Source: Ruminococcus sp. (GTDB lineage Bacteria > Bacillota > Clostridia > Oscillospirales > Acutalibacteraceae). Taken from it: a DNA stretch of 39,150 bases. The stretch is from assembly GCA_017410265.1 (NCBI GenBank), contig JAFQRC010000016.1, forward strand, positions 1 through 39,150. The letters are read 5' to 3'. Under the pieces are notes generated by a model that saw only the letters and a list, made by a program, of their open reading frames with translations, was not told the DNA's origin and did not search any database. Positions 1 through 6,578 of this stretch are shown one piece after another (positions within the stretch are counted from its first letter, which is position 1; the number at the start of each line of letters is the position of its first letter). The position numbers were made by a program, and so were the translations under genes.

Positions 1-1198
1 AGTCGTCGCCACCATCGTTGAACCACTGATCAAACTTCTCACCGTCAAAGTGTACAACCTTGATTGCATCGCCATCATAGAATGTCCAATCGAGCATGTA
101 CTCGCCTTCGTTATTAGGGTTTGCCTTGAGCATTCTGTCTGCTGTAAGTGCTTCTACACCCCAGAGATTCTCACCGTTTAATGTACCAACGAGGTAGTAA
201 CCAACTTCTAATTCACCTGTTGTAGGAGCGTCTGTCTCCTCTGTTGTTGGAGCTACTGTTGGCTGGTCGCCTGTTGCAGGAGCGTCTGTAGGAGCGTCTG
301 TTGGACCATCTGTTGGCTGTTCAGTCTTCTGTTTTACAGTGAAATAGATATATGTATAACCCTGTGAACCTGTTGGGTCAAAGCTGATTGTGCATAGACC
401 TGTCTTGCTCTCGTCGCCGATTGAGTAGTTCTTGTCACCTTCAGGGTCGCCGTCGCCTTTAAACCAACGAACAATCTGTGTACCGTCATACTCAACAACC
501 TTGAGCTCATCGCCCATGTAGAATGTCCAGTCAAGTGTATAGATGCCGTCGCCGTCTTCGTCAGCGAGCTTTCTGTCAGCTGTAAACGGTGCATCGCCCC
601 ATAGTGACTGACCGTTTAATGTACCAACGAGGTAGTAACCAGGTGTACCGTCAGCTTCTGTAGGTGCATCTGTTGGCTCAGCTGTAGGCTCCTCAGTCGG
701 CTCAGCTGTAGGTTCCTCAGTCGGCTCAGCTGTAGGCTCCTCAGTTGGCTCAGCTGTAGGCTCCTCAGTTGACTCAGCTGTAGGTGCATCAGTTGGAGCA
801 TCTGTAGGTGCACCAGTTGGTGCGTCTGTCGGACCGTCTGTTGGGTATTCAGGCTCCCCAAATGTACGGGTTTCACCAATACCGTATGTCATAGCGCTAG
901 CTATCTGAGCTACATACTGCTGGATGAGTGTTGCGTCAAATACACTGATTTTTCCGTCAACATTTACATCTGCTGCTGCAAACTCGATAGAGCCGTCTGC
1001 AATCTTATATTCTCCGAGATTAGCAACACTTCTCTGGATAAGAGTAGCGTCAATAACACTAACTCTACCATCGAGATTAACATCGCCGAGAATGTAAGAC
1101 TGGGTTTCAGCTGAAGTGCTTACGATGCCTACGCTAAACATGGAAACAAGCATAGTCATAGCAATTACCAAGCTGATAATTCTCTTGAATTGTTTCAT
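1..1198 (-). CDS. Secreted dockerin protein with PT-rich linkers and repeated beta-type modules (3' end outside window)
   Basis: 399 residues are visible; the C-terminus lies beyond position 1. Residues 1-30 form a signal peptide (KR, hydrophobic core, then STSA). Residues 38-99 are a type I dockerin with two calcium-loop repeats, GDVNLDGRVSVIDATLIQR and ADVNVDGKISVFDATLIQQ, which would plug the protein into a cohesin of a cellulosome- or amylosome-like scaffold. A TEEPTAEP linker (about 109-182) follows. Two related modules come next (about 186-288 and 331 onward), each opening GYYLVGTLNG and continuing with LDWTFY and KVV; they resemble small carbohydrate-binding or starch-binding beta-sandwich modules seen in Ruminococcus, but that assignment is inference. 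Start ATG has a strong GGAGG upstream. No catalytic domain is visible in this part. Confidence 0.85.
   Translation of the reverse strand, partial: MKQFKRIISLVIAMTMLVSMFSVGIVSTSAETQSYILGDVNLDGRVSVIDATLIQRSVANLGEYKIADGSIEFAAADVNVDGKISVFDATLIQQYVAQIASAMTYGIGETRTFGEPEYPTDGPTDAPTGAPTDAPTDAPTAESTEEPTAEPTEEPTAEPTEEPTAEPTEEPTAEPTDAPTEADGTPGYYLVGTLNGQSLWGDAPFTADRKLADEDGDGIYTLDWTFYMGDELKVVEYDGTQIVRWFKGDGDPEGDKNYSIGDESKTGLCTISFDPTGSQGYTYIYFTVKQKTEQPTDGPTDAPTDAPATGDQPTVAPTTEETDAPTTGELEVGYYLVGTLNGENLWGVEALTADRMLKANPNNEGEYMLDWTFYDGDAIKVVHFDGEKFDQWFNDGGDD
675..794 (-). repeat. 24-bp tandem repeat encoding the TEEPTAEP linker
   Basis: Four near-identical 24-bp units start at 675, 699, 723 and 747, and a fifth diverged unit starts at 771. 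They encode the octapeptide pattern TEEPTAEP of the linker after the dockerin. The units differ by single substitutions only, so copy number is likely to vary between strains by slippage. Confidence 0.85.
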
Positions 1199-1261
1199 AA
1201 GATTTTCCTCCGTTTCTTAATTCGTGCAACGCACAAGAACACACATTACACTATTGTAACT

Positions 1262-1290
1262 ATTATACTCCTTTCAAAAGCCATATGCAA
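1262..1290 (-). promoter_or_regulatory. Promoter of the dockerin gene
   Basis: On the minus strand the -10 is TATAAT (1262-1267) and a weak -35 TTGCAT lies at 1285-1290 with a 17-bp spacer. The 5' leader would be about 55 nt, ending in CGGAGGAAAA before the ATG at 1198. Confidence 0.55.
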
Positions 1291-1390
1291 TAATTTCCTC
1301 TGATTTTAAGCCTCCGTTTGCATAGAAAAAAGTCCACTTATTTTGTTGATAATGCACAAACAAAATCTCTCCTTTTTGTAAAATAAAATC

Positions 1391-1422
1391 AAAAAGGACC
1401 ATCGATTTCGACAGTCCTTTTT
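1391..1422 (-). terminator. Intrinsic terminator after tex
   Basis: A 9-bp stem AAAAAGGAC (1391-1399) pairs with GTCCTTTTT (1414-1422) around a 14-nt loop, immediately past the tex stop codon. The T-run on the minus strand fits termination of tex transcripts. Confidence 0.7.
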
Positions 1423-1435
1423 AGTGTATTATGGT

Positions 1436-3610
1436 TTATTCAGATTCTTTTTCTTCCTTAATATCGCGCATTGTCAGGCTGATTCTCTTTTTGTCAACAT
1501 CGACAGAAAGCACCATAACCTTCACTACATCGCCGACCTTGAGAACTTCACCCGGATGCTTGATAAACCTGTTGCAGATACGGCTGATATGGACAAGTCC
1601 ATCCTGATGAACACCGATATCAACAAATGCACCGAAGTCAATAACATTTCGAACTGTTCCTGTCAGCACCATACCTGCTTTGAGATCTTCCATAGAAAGC
1701 ACATCTGTTCGAAGCAGCGGTGGTGGCAACTCCTCTCGAGGGTCACGACCCGGTTTTGAAAGCTCCTTGACGATATCTTCAAGGGTCGGTACACCGACTT
1801 CCAGAGTATCAGCAATTTTCTCAACGCCACCTAAACTCTTGACCTTTTCTTCAATATCAGCGATACCGCCGTTTTTGATATCAGCAGCCTTACAGCCACA
1901 CAGCTCAATCAGCTTTTTAGCAACATCATAGCTCTCAGGGTGAACACCCGTGCTGTCAAGCGGGTTGCGACTTTCAATAACTCTCAAGAAACCTGCACAC
2001 TGTTCGAAAGCCTTCGGACCAAGTTTAGGAACCTTTTTTAATTCTGCTCGAGAATTAAATTGACCGTTTTCTTCTCTGTAAGTAACGATATTTTCGCACA
2101 CAGCACTACTTAAACCCGCTACCCTTTTGAGCAGTGACGCAGATGCTGTGTTGAGATCAGCGCCGACATTGTTAACGCATTCTTCGACAATTCCGTCGAG
2201 TGCAGAATCAAGCTGTTTAGGAGGCATATCGTGCTGATACTGACCGACACCGATAGCCTTCGGCTCGATTTTGACAAGCTCAGCGAGCGGGTCCTGTAGT
2301 CTTCTTGCGATAGAAACAGCACTTCTTAGAGTCAAATCAAACTGCGGAAATTCCTTAGCAGCGAGTTTTGATGCTGAATACACAGACGCTCCTGCTTCGT
2401 TGACAACCATATATGAAACTTTTTCATCTACTTCTGAGATAACAGAAGCTGTAAACATCTCAGTTTCCTTAGATGCTGTACCGTTGCCGATAGCGATAAT
2501 CTCAACCTGGTGCTTTTTGATAAGATTCTTGATAATACGCTTTGACTCATCAACCTTAGCCTGTGAATGGGTAGGATAGATAATTGATGTATCGAGCACC
2601 TTACCTGTCGGGTCAACAACGGCTACCTTACAGCCTGTACGATAGCCAGGGTCAAGACCCATAGCCACCTTGCCTTTTACAGGAGGTTGCATAAGAAGCT
2701 GTCTTAAGTTAGTAGCAAAAACCTTGATAGCTCCTGCCACCGCCTTGTCAGTAAGTTCATTTCTGATTTCACGCTCAACGGATGGAAAAATCAGTCGTGA
2801 ATACGCATCCTTGCACGCTTCGTATACTGCATCTGAGCACATGGATGTACCCTTCACCATAAGTGAAGCAATCGAGCGCAGAGGCTTTTCATCCTCAAGC
2901 TTGACGCTGACCTTCAAGAAACCCTCTTTCTCTCCTCTGTCAATAGCTAAAACACGGTGAGAAGCTATTTTTGAAACAGCCTCTTCAAACTCGTAGTAGA
3001 TAGTATAAACGCTTTCTTTTTCTTCATCTGCAGCTTTTGAAACAACTGTAGCGTTGTGGAAACATAAGTTTCTCACACGCTTTCTGATTTCAGCGTTATC
3101 AGACACAGTTTCAGCGATGATATCAAGTGCACCCTGAAGAGCTTCTTCAGCGGTATTAACACCCTTTTCTTCGTTGATATACTCGTTCGCCAATAAAAGC
3201 GGGTCAGCTTTATTATCCTCCTGAGCTAGAATGAAAAGTGCAAGCGGCTCAAGTCCTTTTTCTTTAGCAACTGAGGCTCTTGTCTTTCTCTTTGGTCTGT
3301 ACGGACGATAGATATCCTCAACCTCAGACAGAGTAGTTGACTTTTCGAGTGCTGCTACGATTTCGTCTGTCAGCTTTTCCTGTGCTTCAATTAAATCTCT
3401 GACCTCCTGCTTTCTCTTGTCGAGATTTCTGAGATACTGGAGTCTGTCAGAAAGCTCTCTGATAAGCTGGTCATCCATACTGCCGTGAGCTTCCTTTCTG
3501 TATCGTGCGATAAACGGAATAGTGTTGCCCTCATCAAGTAAATCAATAACATTCTTAGCGTAATCAACCTTGATGTTAAAGTGCTGGGCAAGATTTTGTG
3601 CATAATCCAT
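1436..3610 (-). CDS. tex: Tex-family S1 RNA-binding protein
   Basis: 724 residues, close to the usual Tex length. The order of parts is the standard one: helical N-terminal Tex region, YqgF/RNase H-like fold from about residue 316 (GLDPGYRTGCKVAVVDPTG), helix-hairpin-helix segment around 490-560, and a C-terminal S1 domain from about 645 (GTVRNVIDFGAFVDIGVHQD). The family binds nucleic acid and is linked to transcription-translation processes and ribosome hibernation or quality control; the exact role varies among organisms. ATG at 3610 is preceded by AAGGACA. It is monocistronic, with its own promoter and terminator. Confidence 0.96.
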   Translation of the reverse strand: MDYAQNLAQHFNIKVDYAKNVIDLLDEGNTIPFIARYRKEAHGSMDDQLIRELSDRLQYLRNLDKRKQEVRDLIEAQEKLTDEIVAALEKSTTLSEVEDIYRPYRPKRKTRASVAKEKGLEPLALFILAQEDNKADPLLLANEYINEEKGVNTAEEALQGALDIIAETVSDNAEIRKRVRNLCFHNATVVSKAADEEKESVYTIYYEFEEAVSKIASHRVLAIDRGEKEGFLKVSVKLEDEKPLRSIASLMVKGTSMCSDAVYEACKDAYSRLIFPSVEREIRNELTDKAVAGAIKVFATNLRQLLMQPPVKGKVAMGLDPGYRTGCKVAVVDPTGKVLDTSIIYPTHSQAKVDESKRIIKNLIKKHQVEIIAIGNGTASKETEMFTASVISEVDEKVSYMVVNEAGASVYSASKLAAKEFPQFDLTLRSAVSIARRLQDPLAELVKIEPKAIGVGQYQHDMPPKQLDSALDGIVEECVNNVGADLNTASASLLKRVAGLSSAVCENIVTYREENGQFNSRAELKKVPKLGPKAFEQCAGFLRVIESRNPLDSTGVHPESYDVAKKLIELCGCKAADIKNGGIADIEEKVKSLGGVEKIADTLEVGVPTLEDIVKELSKPGRDPREELPPPLLRTDVLSMEDLKAGMVLTGTVRNVIDFGAFVDIGVHQDGLVHISRICNRFIKHPGEVLKVGDVVKVMVLSVDVDKKRISLTMRDIKEEKESE

Positions 3611-3641
3611 AACAATGTCCTTTCAATGATAATACCCCCAT

Positions 3642-3670
3642 ATTATACCACTATATATAAAAATACGCAA
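3642..3670 (-). promoter_or_regulatory. Promoter of tex
   Basis: Minus-strand -10 TATAAT at 3642-3647 and -35 TTGCGT at 3665-3670, with a 17-bp spacer. Transcription would start about 25 bp before the tex ATG. Confidence 0.6.
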
Positions 3671-3737
3671 ACCTTTTTGTAACACAAACAGGCTTTTCGA
3701 AATAGTATGTAGTGTAACACAGAAAGGAGGAAAACAC

Positions 3738-3866
3738 ATGTGTTCTAACGGCGTTTTCGGCGGCGGTAACTGTTGCTGGATTATCATTCTTCTCGTTATT
3801 TTGTGGGCTTGCTGTGGCAATAACAACGGTAACGATTGCGGTTGCGGCACTGGCTGCGGTTGCTAA
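3738..3866 (+). CDS. 42-residue Cys- and Gly-rich single-pass membrane micropeptide
   Basis: A perfect AGAAAGGAGG ends 7 nt before the ATG at 3738, and a strong terminator follows the stop, so the short frame is very probably expressed. The product has three parts: a soluble start with MCSNGVFGGGNCC, one hydrophobic helix WIIILLVILWACC (residues 14-26), and a tail of alternating Gly and Cys ending GCGTGCGC. There are nine Cys in 42 residues. The layout recalls the small YjcZ-type sporulation peptides and Cys-rich small proteins common in Clostridia, but I cannot assign it to a family. Function unknown; metal binding or disulfide cross-linking at the cell or spore surface are only guesses. Confidence 0.72.
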   Translation: MCSNGVFGGGNCCWIIILLVILWACCGNNNGNDCGCGTGCGC

Positions 3867-3887
3867 AGTTTAAATAATCACTAAAGA

Positions 3888-3915
3888 ACAGCCGAGGCGT
3901 TCCTCGGCTGTTTTT
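3888..3915 (+). terminator. Intrinsic terminator after the micropeptide
   Basis: ACAGCCGAGG (3888-3897) pairs perfectly with CCTCGGCTGT (3902-3911) around a CGTT loop, followed by a T-run. The same stem is reused at 5359-5390. Confidence 0.9.
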
Positions 3916-3936
3916 GCGTGCATAAATAAAAATGTA

Positions 3937-3965
3937 TTGAATTTGGCAGAAAAAACAATTATATT
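3937..3965 (+). promoter_or_regulatory. Promoter of the 3999 gene
   Basis: -35 TTGAAT (3937-3942) and -10 TATATT (3960-3965) with a 17-bp spacer, followed by AGAAGG before the ATG at 3999. Confidence 0.5.
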
Positions 3966-3998
3966 TAAGTTAATCCACTGTGAAAGAAGGCTTGGAAT

Positions 3999-5348
3999 AT
4001 GAAGAAAGCACTATGTTGTATTCTTGCACTTTTAGTCATTTGTATATCTTCTTTATGTGTTACTTCAGCACAAAGTACAGATGATGCTGTTGTATTCAAA
4101 AACATAGAACAACTGAGAAAAACAATAACAGACATCTACAACGATAACTACGATGAGCTGGTAAAAATCGCTCACAAGGTACGAATCTTTGAGTGTGATG
4201 ACAAGTACATAACCTATTACCCAAACTGCGGTCCGTGTTCTACTGCTTTTCAGAGCATTTTATACGACAATTCTATCATCACCGAAACAACCATCGGTTG
4301 CAAACGCGATGACCATATTTTTAATTTCTACAGAACAGCTTTCACAGACAGCGAGGGTGCTGTCAGCTCCATTATCATTGACACTACATATAAGCAGTAT
4401 GTCACAGCATATTACACCCAATCGGGGCTTAGGTTTGATGATATAGCTAAAGACCTTCCACCGGTACTTGTATACGAATACGGAAACATAGAGGAAATGA
4501 CAGCCCAGTTGTCGGGTGCTTTGAATTCTATCGACGAAGAGTCTTTTTCTTCAATGTGCAACTCCATTTTTGATAATCAATACTACTATCAGTACATCCC
4601 TCAGGATTTTCAGGAGCTTGATTTCAAGCCGACTATGAACTACACTAGTGAATTCTTAGATGCTTTGAGAAACAAAAGCGGTTTTTTTGAGTACAATATT
4701 CATCAGACTCTCCTACTCAACAGCACCGAAAACGATTATCAGAAAGAATTCATTTATGACAACAATGGCGTCTACAGGTGCTATATTCCATCCACCGAGG
4801 TATCTTCAATTATAACAGGGTTCAACATAATAAGCCCTGAAACCGACTCGGTCTATGGTGCAAAAGATAGTACCGACACGCTCAGACTTATCCCGAATTT
4901 CCCCTCATCAAAATCAGAAGATGATGTAAAGCTGATTCATAAAGGCTCACAAACTCCGCTTACACTGAACACACAGGGCATAAAACTTCCGATACTCCTA
5001 TCTGTGGATTTTCGTGCAGGAGAAAATTCTCCTGCGATTTTCGCTTACACAGTCGGCAGGCAACTATCATACGGTGATGTAAATCTAGATAACACCGTAG
5101 ACATTATGGATTCTACTTATCTTCAGATGGTATTAGCAAAATGTGAGAACTACACTTTGGATGTATTTTCCAAAGAAAGTGCTAATGTCCTCAAAACAAC
5201 GAAGCTCAACATAAACAACGCAACCGAAATCAACCGTTATCTGGCAAAATACGATAGTAAATACTGCGGTCAGAATATGTTTTTCAGTAGTGCACTGGAG
5301 TTAAGCTGTTCAGAAAGCATGGGATACATCGATGTTGCAGTAAAATAA
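3999..5348 (+). CDS. Secreted protein with a dockerin-like C-terminal region
   Basis: 449 residues. Residues 1-24 are a signal peptide (MKK, hydrophobic stretch, then VTSA). The central 330 residues match no fold I recognise. Near residue 358 a dockerin-type first repeat appears (GDVNLDNTVDIMDSTYLQ); the partner repeat near 404-420 is degenerate (LNINNATEINRYLA, without the Asp-rich calcium loop). About 30 residues follow it, so the module is not strictly terminal. The protein is probably exported and may dock weakly or use the half-dockerin for another contact. It has its own promoter and a terminator shared with the converging gene. Confidence 0.85.
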   Translation: MKKALCCILALLVICISSLCVTSAQSTDDAVVFKNIEQLRKTITDIYNDNYDELVKIAHKVRIFECDDKYITYYPNCGPCSTAFQSILYDNSIITETTIGCKRDDHIFNFYRTAFTDSEGAVSSIIIDTTYKQYVTAYYTQSGLRFDDIAKDLPPVLVYEYGNIEEMTAQLSGALNSIDEESFSSMCNSIFDNQYYYQYIPQDFQELDFKPTMNYTSEFLDALRNKSGFFEYNIHQTLLLNSTENDYQKEFIYDNNGVYRCYIPSTEVSSIITGFNIISPETDSVYGAKDSTDTLRLIPNFPSSKSEDDVKLIHKGSQTPLTLNTQGIKLPILLSVDFRAGENSPAIFAYTVGRQLSYGDVNLDNTVDIMDSTYLQMVLAKCENYTLDVFSKESANVLKTTKLNINNATEINRYLAKYDSKYCGQNMFFSSALELSCSESMGYIDVAVK

Positions 5349-5358
5349 ATATGCAGAT

Positions 5359-5390
5359 AAAAACAGCCGAGGAATGCCTCGGCTGTTTTT
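5359..5390. terminator. Bidirectional intrinsic terminator
   Basis: AAAAACAGCCGAGG (5359-5372) pairs with CCTCGGCTGTTTTT (5377-5390) around AATG. It lies between the converging 3999 gene and the S23-type gene and has A/T tracts on both sides, so it can serve both. Confidence 0.9.
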
Positions 5391-5391
5391 G

Positions 5392-5745
5392 CTATTTAGT
5401 ATTCTCTTTTGCAGTTCTGCATGATGCAATAAGCATTACTCTCAGAGAGGCACACTTTGAAGAAAGAGTTTTATATTGTTGCTCATCAATGTAGTTAGTT
5501 CTATACAACAATTCAAGCCAATATCCTGTTTCACTCGCTTCTTTTAAAGCAATTTCAAGTTTTGATACAAAATCTTTCTTACCTTGTGCATACTGGGCTT
5601 CGTGAATATTAGCTCCGATACTTGTTCCGCTTCTTCCGATTTGGTTTGAAATTATAGATTCGTGGTTGGATTTTAAATATTTAACAAGGTTAATAATATC
5701 AACGGAAAAATCCAAAGAGAGTTCTGCAAGCTTATTAACTTTCAT
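5392..5745 (-). CDS. S23-family four-helix-bundle protein
   Basis: 117 residues, mostly amphipathic helix. The pattern matches the 23S-rRNA-intervening-sequence (S23) four-helix-bundle family: an N-terminal helix LDFSVDIINLVKYL, the conserved QIGRSGTSIGANIHEAQYA turn at about 36-54, KKDFVSKLEIALKEASETGYW, and a last helix with CASLRVMLIASCR. The family includes IVS-encoded proteins and the Avd subunit of diversity-generating retroelements; most members have unknown roles. The start has GGAGA at the right distance. Its -35 element lies inside the adjacent 180-bp repeat. No reverse transcriptase or 23S gene is nearby. Confidence 0.93.
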   Translation of the reverse strand: MKVNKLAELSLDFSVDIINLVKYLKSNHESIISNQIGRSGTSIGANIHEAQYAQGKKDFVSKLEIALKEASETGYWLELLYRTNYIDEQQYKTLSSKCASLRVMLIASCRTAKENTK

Positions 5746-5768
5746 AGTATCGTCTCCTTTTCTGTGTT

Positions 5769-5797
5769 AATATATCACAAAAAACAGGATATTTCAA
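5769..5797 (-). promoter_or_regulatory. Promoter of the S23-type gene, with its -35 supplied by the repeat
   Basis: Minus-strand -35 TTGAAA occupies 5792-5797, the first bases of repeat copy 1. The -10 TATATT is at 5769-5774, 17 bp away, with an extended TGa in front. Confidence 0.65.
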
Positions 5798-5971
5798 TGA
5801 TGCATCGCCTACGGCGATATGATATTATGCTTTCGCTAATGATGTTGCTCGATTCTCTCGCAATGATGCGATGTTTGCCCCGAACCATTAGGCGAAGCCG
5901 ACATCATTTGCGTCAGCGGCATCATTAGTGAAACAACAACATTTGCCGAAGGCAAACATCATTCAAAAAGA
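5792..5971. repeat. 180-bp palindromic repeat, copy 1
   Basis: Identical to 6242-6421 at 179 of 180 positions; the only difference is T at 5909 versus A at 6359. The unit is nearly symmetric: three AATGATG motifs in the left half (5796, 5838, 5862) and three CATCATT motifs in the right half (5902, 5920, 5957). The ends form an imperfect terminal inverted repeat (TTTCAATGATG / CATCATTCAAAAAGA). Short internal hairpins include ATCGCCTACGGCGAT and TTTGCCGAAGGCAAA. There is no coding capacity. This is the profile of a MITE-like non-autonomous element. Confidence 0.9.
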
Positions 5972-6050
5972 GCGACCAAAAGTAGTGTAAGAGGGTAAGA
6001 AAGACCCAAAGTATGGTGTGCTCTCTGTTATATAAATCGGAATACGTTGA

Positions 6051-6182
6051 TTACATCGGTGTCCCTACTTCGATTAAGTTGCCATCGTTGTCAAGCACCA
6101 AATCTATACCAAACAAGTCGTGATAGAATTTTCTCGATTTTTCTATATCTTTAACAACGATCAGAATGTTCTTCAATCTCAT
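6051..6182 (-). pseudogene. Truncated VOC (glyoxalase/bleomycin-resistance) gene
   Basis: A 43-codon frame with a good GGAGAA site translates to a typical VOC-domain start: MRLKNILIVVKDIEKSRKFY, then HDLFGIDLVLDNDGNLIEVG, and stops at TPM. VOC proteins are usually 115-150 residues, so only the first beta-alpha-beta-beta part remains. The metal-binding Glu of the second half is absent. It is boxed in by the two 180-bp repeats, and no continuation is recognisable in 5972-6050. It could instead be a genuine short peptide, but a decayed gene is more likely. Confidence 0.75.
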
Positions 6183-6218
6183 ATCATTTCTCCGTCAAAT
6201 TCTTATTTATAGAACAGT

Positions 6219-6247
6219 ATTATATCAGAATTTGTTGTGCTTTTCAA
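6219..6247 (-). promoter_or_regulatory. Promoter of the VOC remnant, with its -35 supplied by repeat copy 2
   Basis: Minus-strand -35 TTGAAA at 6242-6247 (first bases of repeat copy 2), 17-bp spacer, then an extended -10 TGaTATAAT (hexamer 6219-6224). The geometry is identical to that at repeat copy 1. Confidence 0.65.
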
Positions 6248-6421
6248 TGATGCATCGCCTACGGCGATATGATATTATGCTTTCGCTAATGATGTTGCTC
6301 GATTCTCTCGCAATGATGCGATGTTTGCCCCGAACCATTAGGCGAAGCCGACATCATTAGCGTCAGCGGCATCATTAGTGAAACAACAACATTTGCCGAA
6401 GGCAAACATCATTCAAAAAGA
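6242..6421. repeat. 180-bp palindromic repeat, copy 2
   Basis: A direct-orientation second copy of 5792-5971 with one substitution. Its right edge (ATTCAAAAAGA) runs into the left arm of the tRNA-Arg terminator, so the element abuts or inserted at that A-rich arm. The space between the two copies is 270 bp and holds the truncated VOC gene. Confidence 0.9.
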
Positions 6422-6455
6422 CCACATTTGTCAGTTAGACAAATGTGGTCTTTTT
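6415..6455 (-). terminator. tRNA-Arg terminator
   Basis: A perfect 18-bp stem: 6415-6432 pairs with 6438-6455 (core ACCACATTTGTC / GACAAATGTGGT) around an AGTTA loop, with A/T tracts at both ends. It lies 2 nt beyond the CCA end of the tRNA on the minus strand. Confidence 0.92.
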
Positions 6456-6457
6456 GC

Positions 6458-6534
6458 TGGCCCGCCCGAAGAGATTTGAACTCCCGTTCTCCGGAATCGG
6501 AATCCGTTGCGTTATCCAGCTACGCCACGGGCGG
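6458..6534 (-). tRNA. tRNA-Arg (anticodon CCG)
   Basis: 77 nt including an encoded CCA. Acceptor CCGCCCG pairs with CGGGCGG. The D-arm has GCGTAGCTGGATAACGC, the anticodon loop is TTCCGAT (CCG at positions 34-36), and the T-arm is GGGAG-TTCAAAT-CTCTT with two G-T pairs. It decodes CGG. The outermost anticodon-stem pair is an A-G mismatch; all other stems pair well. Confidence 0.93.
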
Positions 6535-6549
6535 TTTTATATGCTAAAT

Positions 6550-6578
6550 ATTATAGCCTAAAGATAAAAATTATTCAA
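6550..6578 (-). promoter_or_regulatory. Promoter of tRNA-Arg
   Basis: Minus-strand -35 TTGAAT (6573-6578), 17-bp spacer, -10 TATAAT (6550-6555). The -35 touches the stop codon of the ABC-F gene, so the tRNA is transcribed independently from a start about 7-9 bp before its 5' end. Confidence 0.7.

Noticed and set aside
675..794. CRISPR-like or other non-coding array
   Set aside because: The units are contiguous 24-bp repeats without spacers and encode a TEEPTAEP linker in frame.
616..879. Minus frame rich in Leu, Gln and His repeats
   Set aside because: It is the out-of-frame reading of the 24-bp linker repeats inside the dockerin gene.
5392..5745. Diversity-generating retroelement accessory (Avd)
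   Set aside because: The fold family fits, but no reverse transcriptase or template/variable repeat pair is present in the window.
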